From NCBI GenBank assembly GCA_013003555.1, contig JABDIV010000020.1, positions 1 to 58,027 on the forward strand: a stretch of 58,027 nt of DNA, written 5' to 3'. Position 1 is the stretch's first letter. Every line of letters begins with the position of its first letter. The notes beneath the pieces were generated by a model. That model was given only the letters and a program-made list of their open reading frames with translations, was not told the DNA's origin and made no database searches. Position numbers and translations under genes: made by a program. This DNA is from Flavobacteriaceae bacterium. Its GTDB lineage: Bacteria; Bacteroidota; Bacteroidia; Flavobacteriales; Flavobacteriaceae. Of the stretch, positions 9,234-18,600 are shown one piece after another.

Positions 9234-11783
9234 ATGGACGATAATTTTTCACCACGTGTAAAAGATGTTATTGCATTCAGTAAAGAGGAAGCTCTTCGGC
9301 TGGGGCACGATTTCATCGGTACCGAGCATCTTATGCTGGGCTTGTTGCGTGATGGAAATGGAAAAGCTATCGATATTCTGAACGCTTTGGATATCGATTT
9401 GAATCATTTAAGACGAAAAGTTGAGATTCTGAGCCCTGCAAATCCAAATATTAGTATTGCCTCAAATGAAAAGAAAAATCTTCATCTCACGAGGCAAGCC
9501 GAAAGGGCCCTGAAGACCACTTTTTTAGAAGCTAAACTTTTCCAGAGCACATCGATCAACACCGCCCATTTATTGTTGTGCATTCTCAGAAATGAGAATG
9601 ATCCAACTACCAAACTATTAAATAAACTTAAAGTAGATTACGATAACGTGAAAGAACAATTTAAATTCATGATCGCGAACGATGACGACTATATTGAGCC
9701 TCCTAAAGCCGAGTCGTATCCTGATGATGAACCCGGATCGGAAGATAGTTCCAAAGACGACCCATTCAGCAAGTCGTCTTCAAAAGGTTCGAAAAAATCC
9801 AAGACCCCGGTTCTCGATAATTTTGGTCGCGATCTGACCGCCCTTGCTGAAGAAGGTAAACTTGACCCGGTTGTTGGCCGTGAAAAAGAAATTCAACGCG
9901 TCTCTCAAATTCTGAGCAGACGAAAAAAGAACAACCCCCTTCTCATCGGAGAACCAGGAGTGGGTAAATCGGCTATCGCCGAAGGATTAGCTAACAGAAT
10001 CATCAAACGTAAAGTGTCCCGTATCTTGTTTAACAAGCGGGTGGTAACACTTGATCTCGCCAGCTTGGTGGCCGGAACAAAATACCGGGGTCAGTTTGAA
10101 GAACGCATGAAAGCTGTGATGAACGAGCTTGAGAAAAATGATGATATCATTTTATTTATCGATGAGATCCATACCATTGTTGGCGCTGGAGGTGCTACCG
10201 GTAGTCTCGATGCATCTAATATGTTCAAACCGGCTTTAGCACGAGGAGAAATTCAATGTGTAGGCGCAACTACCCTCGATGAGTATCGTCAATATATCGA
10301 GAAAGATGGTGCCTTAGAGCGACGCTTTCAAAAAGTCCTGGTTGAACCTACAACCGTTGAAGAAACCATTGAGATTTTAAACAACATAAAAAGCAAATAC
10401 GAGGAACACCATAATGTCAATTATACCGATGAGGCCATTCTGGCTTGTGTAAGGTTGACAAATCGATACATGACCGAGCGCTTCCTGCCAGATAAAGCCA
10501 TAGATGCTTTAGATGAAGCCGGATCCCGCGTGCATATCACAAATATTGATGTCCCCGATCAAATACTGGAGCTAGAAAAGCAGCTTGAGGAGGTTAAGGA
10601 AACCAAAAATTCTGTTGTTAAAAAGCAGAAGTATGAAGAGGCGGCAAAACTTCGGGATGACGAAAAACGACTGGAACGCAGCTTGTCTGAAGCCCAATCT
10701 AAATGGGAAGAAGAATCTAAGCAACATCGTGAAGTTGTTACGGAAGAAAATGTCGCAGATGTTGTGTCGATGATGACAGGCATTCCTGTAAATCGTATCG
10801 CTCAAACCGAGAGCAATAAACTTGCCCAGTTACCCGATTTGATCAAAGGAAAAGTGATTGGTCAGGACGAAGCAGTAACGAAAGTTGTGCGAGCGATTCA
10901 GCGAAATCGGGCGGGTTTAAAAGACCCGAATAAACCGATTGGTTCATTTATATTTTTAGGTCAAACAGGAGTCGGTAAAACTCAGTTAGCCAAGGTGTTA
11001 GCTCGAGAACTTTTTGATAATGATGATGCGCTGATTCGCATCGATATGAGTGAGTACATGGAGAAGTTTGCCATCTCAAGACTTATCGGTGCTCCTCCGG
11101 GGTACGTAGGATATGAAGAAGGTGGTCAACTCACCGAAAAGGTCAGGCGCAAACCCTATGCTGTTGTTCTTCTTGACGAAATCGAAAAGGCGCATCCCGA
11201 TGTGTTCAACATGCTTTTACAAGTTCTGGATGATGGTTATTTAACTGACAGTCTGGGTCGGAAGATCGATTTTAGCAATACGATTATCATAATGACTTCG
11301 AATATCGGAGCACGTAAGCTTAAAGATTTTGGCACTGGGGTAGGTTTTGGAACATCAGCCAAAAAATCGCAGGCCGGTTCTAATGCCCGGAGTATTATTG
11401 AAAATGCCTTAAAAAAGGCATTCGCACCGGAATTCCTTAACAGGATAGATGATGTGGTTGTATTCAATATACTTGAAAAAGAGCATATTAATAAAATTAT
11501 CGATATCGAACTTGAGAAATTATTCGAACGAATTACAGAATTAGGCTATACTTTGAAATTGACTAAACGAGCGAAAAATTTCATCGCTGATAAAGGATTT
11601 GATCAGCAATATGGTGCTCGTCCACTCAAACGCGCCATACAGAAATATATCGAAGATGCCCTTGCCGAGGAGATCATTAAATCAAAAGTTCATGAAGGTG
11701 ATACGATAAAGATCGATTTGGATAAAGCAGCTGATGATTTAACAATTGTGGTTGAAAAGGTTGAAAAATCATCCAAATCTTAA
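9234..11783 (+). CDS. clpC: ATP-dependent Clp protease ATP-binding subunit ClpC
   Basis: An 849-residue AAA+ unfoldase that feeds substrates to ClpP. In order: Clp-N repeats (about 1-150), an acidic/serine linker (about 160-190), AAA domain 1 with Walker A GEPGVGKS (about 239-246), a UVR-like helix (KYEEAAKLRDDEKRLE, about 464-480), AAA domain 2 with GQTGVGKT (about 576-583), and the ClpB-D2-like end. I chose the ATG at 9234 (MDDNFSPRVKD) over the in-frame codon at 9189, because the family begins there and the extra 15 residues overlap the likely promoter. The gene is single and closed by the hairpin at 11804-11834. Confidence 0.97.
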   Translation: MDDNFSPRVKDVIAFSKEEALRLGHDFIGTEHLMLGLLRDGNGKAIDILNALDIDLNHLRRKVEILSPANPNISIASNEKKNLHLTRQAERALKTTFLEAKLFQSTSINTAHLLLCILRNENDPTTKLLNKLKVDYDNVKEQFKFMIANDDDYIEPPKAESYPDDEPGSEDSSKDDPFSKSSSKGSKKSKTPVLDNFGRDLTALAEEGKLDPVVGREKEIQRVSQILSRRKKNNPLLIGEPGVGKSAIAEGLANRIIKRKVSRILFNKRVVTLDLASLVAGTKYRGQFEERMKAVMNELEKNDDIILFIDEIHTIVGAGGATGSLDASNMFKPALARGEIQCVGATTLDEYRQYIEKDGALERRFQKVLVEPTTVEETIEILNNIKSKYEEHHNVNYTDEAILACVRLTNRYMTERFLPDKAIDALDEAGSRVHITNIDVPDQILELEKQLEEVKETKNSVVKKQKYEEAAKLRDDEKRLERSLSEAQSKWEEESKQHREVVTEENVADVVSMMTGIPVNRIAQTESNKLAQLPDLIKGKVIGQDEAVTKVVRAIQRNRAGLKDPNKPIGSFIFLGQTGVGKTQLAKVLARELFDNDDALIRIDMSEYMEKFAISRLIGAPPGYVGYEEGGQLTEKVRRKPYAVVLLDEIEKAHPDVFNMLLQVLDDGYLTDSLGRKIDFSNTIIIMTSNIGARKLKDFGTGVGFGTSAKKSQAGSNARSIIENALKKAFAPEFLNRIDDVVVFNILEKEHINKIIDIELEKLFERITELGYTLKLTKRAKNFIADKGFDQQYGARPLKRAIQKYIEDALAEEIIKSKVHEGDTIKIDLDKAADDLTIVVEKVEKSSKS

Positions 11784-11803
11784 TTAAGATTTAATAAAAT
11801 TAG

Positions 11804-11834
11804 AAACTCCGCTTTTTCAAGTGGAGTTTTTTTG
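11804..11834 (+). terminator. Intrinsic terminator after clpC
   Basis: Stem AAACTCCGC/GTGGAGTTT (804-812 with 821-829 in the 11,000s; one G-T pair) with an eight-base loop, followed by a run of T. Confidence 0.85.
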
Positions 11835-11864
11835 TGAATTAATCCACAGTTACTAAATTTAGAT

Positions 11865-12248
11865 ATGCCGATCAAATTTAGTTATGTCTTCGGAGATGTT
11901 GAATTATTCGATCATTATATGGTCGTAGTTATGCGTGCTAATGTGCATATAACACCCGATTACAATAATATTTTACTCGAGTTGGTTGATAAATATTATA
12001 GCGACAAACCCTTTGTATATCTTACACATCGCCTAAACTCCTATTCCGTTGATCCGGCTATATATTATGAAACTTCAAAGATTAAAAATCTGGCAGGGTT
12101 TGCGGTAATCGCAGAGGCACCATTAGCCGCAGGTAATGCCTCTGTTGAAAAACTATTCCTAAGTAAACCCTTCGAAATCTTCAGAGAGCTAGAGGAAGCC
12201 ATCAAATGGGCTAAAACCATTATATCAAATGAACGAAAACAATCGTAG
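11865..12248 (+). CDS. STAS/SpoIIAA-like protein of unknown role
   Basis: A 127-residue cytoplasmic protein with no signal or membrane segment. The alternating strand/helix pattern, with a central FVYLTHRLNSYSVDP stretch and a FREL.EAIKWAK final helix, resembles the SpoIIAA-like/STAS fold proteins common in Flavobacteriia. That is a fold-level impression, not a motif match. Its last 20 bases overlap the start of the DksA/TraR-like gene, so the two are probably translated together. TTTG at 11831, 19 bases, then TAAATTTA at 11854 is a weak promoter candidate, though it overlaps the clpC terminator tail. Confidence 0.65.
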   Translation: MPIKFSYVFGDVELFDHYMVVVMRANVHITPDYNNILLELVDKYYSDKPFVYLTHRLNSYSVDPAIYYETSKIKNLAGFAVIAEAPLAAGNASVEKLFLSKPFEIFRELEEAIKWAKTIISNERKQS

Positions 12249-12561
12249 TGACATAAAGAATAAAATATTGGAGGAGATCGATAAGACTGAACATGAGATA
12301 TTCCATTATAAAGAACTCACCAAACCCATCCCTCCTGAAAATGCCATCGGCCGTGTTTCCCGAATGGATGCCATTAATAACAAATCGGTGAATGAGGCGG
12401 CCTTACGTAAATCGGAACAAAAATTAAAAGGTCTTCGAATCGCTCTGTCAAATATCGGTGATCCTGAATTCGGACAATGTGCCAAATGCAAACAAGAAAT
12501 CCCGTTGGGACGTATTCTTCTCTTACCACACGCACGCTTTTGTGTGAATTGTGCTCGTTGA
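12229..12561 (+). CDS. DksA/TraR-type C4 zinc-finger protein
   Basis: A 110-residue protein. Its second half carries a Cys-x2-Cys (FGQCAKCKQEIP) and a second Cys-x2-Cys (RFCVNCAR) with the spacing of DksA/TraR zinc fingers, preceded by a helical region. The family binds the RNA polymerase secondary channel in known cases. Bacteroidetes have several short, divergent members whose targets are unknown. The usual DksA tip residues are not evident. The start codon lies inside the end of the STAS-like gene (20-base overlap, different frame). Confidence 0.82.
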   Translation: MNENNRSDIKNKILEEIDKTEHEIFHYKELTKPIPPENAIGRVSRMDAINNKSVNEAALRKSEQKLKGLRIALSNIGDPEFGQCAKCKQEIPLGRILLLPHARFCVNCAR

Positions 12562-12610
12562 TCATTCGAATTCTGAAATTAATTCCCTAAGATTTAATCA
12601 TGCTTTTTCC

Positions 12611-12644
12611 ATAAAAAAAAGACAGCCATCTTTCGATGACTGCC
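12611..12644 (-). terminator. Intrinsic terminator after the 2642-residue gene
   Basis: On the minus strand a ten-pair stem with two G-U pairs (12644-12635 with 12630-12621) is closed by a GAAA tetraloop and followed by eight T. It lies about 34 bases beyond the stop codon of the giant minus-strand gene. Confidence 0.88.
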
Positions 12645-12677
12645 TTTCCAACAGTATGTAATTATTAATTAATTACG

Positions 12678-15600
12678 CTATCGTCGCTTCAAAGTCGAAG
12701 ACACAATTTTCTTAGTTACTGCACCGCGATTGGTGTTAACAGTCACATAGAAGACTTGATCACCACCTCTTGAGAGGTTAATTTTAGTTCTCACGTCATT
12801 ATCTTTTCGATAATTATTTTGCGTCTCGCTATAGATCAACAGACCTTTAGTATCAAATACCTGGATTGTAACATCACTATCGAAATCGAAGTTGTATTTA
12901 ATAGTCACTTCTTTGTCGAATGGTACAGGATACGCTGTGAAGTCTAATTCAACTCCACCGAAGACCTCATCTTGCTGTTCCGGAGCGGCTGTAGGCGCTT
13001 CAACGTCCTCAATCTTCCATGTGTAAATAACGGCGCACATTTCAGAATTTCCGCAATCATCGGTAGCAATGAAGGATCTCACTTTTGTGTAACAAGTTAC
13101 ACCAGGTCCGCCTTCAAGGCCTAAACATTCTACTCTTAGGATCTTACAGTTGTAACCTTGAGGTTCTGCTCCCTGAAGAAGATCAGTCTCTTGCCAGTTT
13201 GCATCGCAATCCGGGAAGGCTGGCTCATTATTCTGAGAATTCTTAACTGCAAGTTTACCAACTTCCTTATCCTGAGGATCACCCTGCTCATTATAAAGCA
13301 CCCAGTCATTAGTGAGTCCTCCGCCATCAGGCCTGATAATTCCAACAACAAATTTCAACTCCCAACCTGGGTGATCGTCATCTGGTGTATAATTAGCCTT
13401 AGGCTGACCGATTCCAACGTCTGAATAAGTTCCATCCCATGTGAATGTAACAAAGTCGAACAATGGTAATCCAGGAGTCTGACAAATGAACTTATAAACT
13501 GCACCCGGATCTTCAAATCCTTCTCCCGGTACATAGGTTTCATCATCAGCATCAACATACTCTATGGTCAGATCATCGTCGCAGTTATCACTTGCAGAGT
13601 CCGGTGCTGTTGCGAACGCAGGCGTTGCAAGTACCGTTCCGAAGTCCATATCTGCAGGACAGCTAATCTCAGGAGCAGTTGTGTCGTCAACCGTTATGGT
13701 TTGACTTACTGAACTCTGATTTCCACAGCTGTCAGTAAACGTCCAAGTCCTTGTGATTGTCTCAGGACAAGTCTGTCCGTCACTGCTATCACTGGCTACG
13801 CCACTGATCTCACCATCACAGTTATCAATAGCTTTCAGATCTTGAGCTGTAGGAACGTCATCTGAGCATTCCACAGTAACATCTGCCGGTGCAGCTGGTG
13901 CATCAGGTGCTATATCATCATTTACAGTGATCGTTTGCGATACACTTGATGTGTTTCCACATGTATCGGTAAACGTCCAAGTGCGAACCATTGTATAGCT
14001 GTTGTCACAGTTTCCAGGAGTCGTCTCTGCAGTCGGACTAACAGTAATATCACCATCACAATTATCAATAGCTGTTAAATCAACTGGTGCTGGCACTTCA
14101 CTAGCACATTGTGCAGTTACATCTGCCGGTGCTGTTGGTGCATCTGGTGCAGTAGAATCTTTAACAATTATTGTTTGTGAAACACTAGACGTGTTATTAC
14201 AAGAATCACTAAATGTCCATGTACGAACCATTGTAAAGGTGTTTGCACAGTCTCCAGGCGTCACTTGAGCAGTTGGACTAACAGTAATATCACCATCACA
14301 ATTATCAACCGCTGTTAAATCAACTGGTGCTGGGACCTCACTAGCACATTCGACGGTAACATCTGCTGGTGCAGCTGGCGCGTCAGGTGCTGTATCATCA
14401 TTTACAGTGATCGTTTGTGATACACTTGAACTGTTTCCACATGAATCAGTGAACGTCCATGTACGAACCATTGTAAAGCTGTTTTCACAGTCTCCAGGCG
14501 TTACTTGAACCGATGGACCAACGGTAATATCACCGTCACAATTGTCTACAGCCGTTAACTCAACGGGTGCTGGTACATCACTAGCACATTGAGCCGCAAC
14601 ATCTGCTGGTGCAGCTGGTGCATCAGGTGCTGTGTCATCATTTACATTGATCGTTTGTGATACACTTGAACTGTTTCCACATGAATCAGTGAACGTCCAG
14701 GTACGAACCATTGTAAAGCTGTTTGCACAGTCTCCAGGTGTCACTTGAGCAGTCGGACTTGCGGATATTTCACCATCACAATTGTCAACCGCTTTAAGCT
14801 CAATTGGTGCTGGTACGTCAGAAGCACACTGAACAGTAACATCTGCTGGTGCAGCTGGCGCGTCAGGCGCTGTTTCATCTGCACCTTCATACCAAAGTTT
14901 AAAGAAGTCACCTTCGTTACCACAGTCATCAACAATTTGGAAAGATACCCATGCGATCCAGCTGCAGTCACTACCACTAACATGGAATTCGCGAATAACT
15001 TCTACATTGCTGCAGTCATCTTCATACAGTGCTAAGATGTCGGCACTGCTCGGACCAATGTCTTCTGGTTTACAAGAATTCAATTGGTTGTCGCCAACAG
15101 GGATTTCCTCACCGTCTTTAAGTGTCGGTGCTGTATTATCCTGAACAGTTATCGTTTGAGTTTCAACAGAAGAGTTTCCACAATCATCTATTGCAGTCCA
15201 GGAACGCTCAACAACATAGTTGCCAGGACAGTCTCCAGGAATGATTTCTTCGCTGTACTGAACGTCAACTTCTTGATCGCAATTATCTGTGATCTCAGGA
15301 TTTGCCGGCGGAACCTCTTCTGAACAATCGATCGTCAAATCAGGTACTTCCTGAATTACCGGAGCCGATTGATCATATCCCGCATAGTAAATCTTAACAT
15401 CACCGTAATCATTACCACATTCATCGGTTACAAAGTAGCTGTACATCACTGCCCAGTTACAGTCATCACCGACCTCTGAAGTTTCCAGAGTAACTATTAC
15501 ATCACCACAGGCCTCATCAAACAAGGCTTCAATGTCCTCGATAGGAGTTGGTGCCGGTTTATTATCGGCACATAAATTCAACTCATTTTCACTCGGAGGT

Positions 15601-18600
15601 ATAACTCCTGTAAGAACCGGAGCTGTAGTATCCTCAATTGTAAAGGTTGCAGTTGTCATTGAACTGTTACCACAATCGTCGGTTGCAATGAATGTTACAG
15701 TTGTTGAACCAGTTGCAGCACATTCATCCGTAAGTGCACATTCTTCACCAGTTATAACCACACTTCCAAGAGCATTATATGCATCATCAAATGCAGCTCC
15801 AGGATTAACATTAACACCGCGAACTGTGAATCCGTATTGAATATTTACGGCTCCAGCCTGGGTATTATTATAAGTAACTGCAAAGTCTCCTTCAGTTAAA
15901 GGCGCAGTAATCTGCTCTAATAACCCAAATCCACCGTCAAATATGCGGATAAAGGCATAGTTCTCATAACTCGGATCAAGCGTATTGCTTAATACAGTTC
16001 CTGAGAATGTAAAGGACTGGCCTACCAATGAATTATCACCAACAAAAGTACTTGCCTCCATGATCTTATTGCCAGATCCATCAGGATTGTACCAATATGG
16101 ATCCAAATCATTAATACGATTTGGCTTTAGTGTCAAGGTATTGGCATCAGTATCAATTTCAGTCACCAAATCAGGAACACCCCATCCGGTACCGAATTGA
16201 TAGCCACCGCCAAGATCGAATACGTTCATGAATCCAATCCAAGGGAGACCAGCGTTTGCACTTCTTGGGTTACAGGTATATGACCATGAAACATCTGAGC
16301 AAAGGTCACTCGCAGAAGCTCCGCCATTATTGGCTAACCATGCTTCGAGATCGGCAGCATTGCCTTCACCGTCGCATTCAACGGTTTGATCAGATGCCTG
16401 GATATCGATTGAGGGTGCCTGAGAATCCTGTATTGTAAATGTAGCTGAAGTGGTTGATTTATTACCACAGTCGTCAGTAGCTGTAAAAATAACAGTTGCT
16501 GATCCGGTTGCGCCACATTCATCAGACAATGCACTGAAATCATTCGTCCATGCTGCATCTCCGCATAAATCAGAAGCAGAGGCACCACCATTATTGGCTA
16601 GCCATGCATTGAGTTGATCGGTATTTCCGGTACCATCGCATTCTACAGTTTCATCAGATGCTTCTGTATCTATTGATGGTGGCGTTGTATCCTCAATCGT
16701 AAACGTTGCTGTTGTTGAAGAGAAATTACCACAATCGTCGGTAGCTGTAAACGTTACAGTTGCCGATCCGGTAGCACCGCAATCATCAGATAATCCTGTG
16801 AAGTCATCAGTCCATGTTACACCACTACACTGATCTGACGCCTGGGCTCCACCATAACTGGCTAGCCATGCTCCAAGATCATTTGGATTTCCTGTACCAT
16901 CACATTCCACGGTGAGATCACCGGCAGGAACATCAATTGTCGGCTTCAATGTATCTTCAATTGTAAACGTAGCTACTGTAGTAGAATAGTTATCGCAATC
17001 GTCTGTCGCAACAAAAGTTACAGTTACTGAACCAGTAGCTCCACATTCATCAGATAACAAACAAACATCACTTGGAACACCGGTTGGAACTTCATCCGTA
17101 TCAACTAGTCCACAGATGTACGACCAGGTTACATTACCACAAGCATCACTTGCAGCTGCATTTCCATTGTTCTCAAGCCATTGAAGAAGGTCATCATAAT
17201 TTCCGTTTCCATCACATTCAACTGTCAAATCAGCTGCCGGAGTGTCAATTACAGGTGGAGTTGTATCAACAAAAGTGATAAACTGCTCTGCTGTAGCTGT
17301 ATTTCCACACTCATCGGTGGCCGTGAACTGACGGATGAAGCATTCTGTTATCGGGCATTCAAGATCATTTGTTTCGATGCTCAAATTACTAACGACAACA
17401 GTAGCTGACCCAAAGGCAGCGTCTCCATTATTAAGAATTCCTATCGCAAAAATGGAACCTGCGTTAAGAGACATGGAATAGCTTCCATTCGCCTCATTAT
17501 CACTACCGTTATAAATTTCTGATAGTTCACCATTAGCAAAAACTCCCAAAGGATCAAACACTCCACCTAAATCATTAGAGCTAAATGTCCAATCAAATGA
17601 AATCGTTACACTTTTAACTGTAGTAAAAGCAGCATTGAAATAGAAATCACCGCTAAAGTTGCCATCACTGGCTCCTGTCGCCGAGAATCCATCGGGAAGT
17701 AAAGTAAGATCTACACTTCCATTGCCTTCAACATTTGCTTGCCAAGGTGTATAATCATAATAGTCTTCATAAGCTACGGAAGCACTTCCGCATTCGTCGA
17801 CCGCCGTTGCATCCTCTTTAGGGTCTGGTTGATCACACTCTAAAGTAAGATCGGCAGGAACATAACTGAACGTAGGATCGGTGGTGTCAACAATTGTGAA
17901 TGTAGCTGTTGTTTTAGAAACCAATCCACATTCATCAACGGCAGCGAATTCAACTGTAGCTGAGCCTGTTGCTCCACAATCATCAGTTAATCCACTATAG
18001 TTATTCGACCACGTTACAGAACTACACTGGTCATATGCAATCGCACCGCCATTGCTCGCCAACCAGGCGTTAAGTTGATCCGTATTTCCGTTTCCATCGC
18101 ATTCAACTGTTAAATCGGAAGCTTCCGATTCGAAGGATGGAGGAAGGCTATCTTCAATAGTAAATGTAGCGGTCGTGCTTGAGGAATTACCACAATCGTC
18201 AGTAGCTGTGAAAGTCACAGTTGCTGATCCGGTTGCTCCACAATCGTCAGATAAACCATTGAAATCATTGCTCCAGGTTACTCCGCTGCAAGCATCACTG
18301 GCAGTAGCACCTCCATTAGATGCCAACCAGCCATTAAGATCTTGCGCATTACCATTACCATCGCATTCAACCGTAAGGTCTGATGCTTGAGTATCAATGG
18401 TCGGATCTAAAGTATCTTCAATTATAAATGATGCACTTGCTTTAGTTACATTTCCGCATCCATCAACGGCTGCGAAATCTACTTTGATAGAACCTGTAGC
18501 TCCGCATTCATCAGTGAATAGGTCATATTCAGCTTCCCAGGTTGCAAAACCGCAAAGGTCTTCTGCAACACCACCACCATTATTGGCCAACCAAGTTTCA

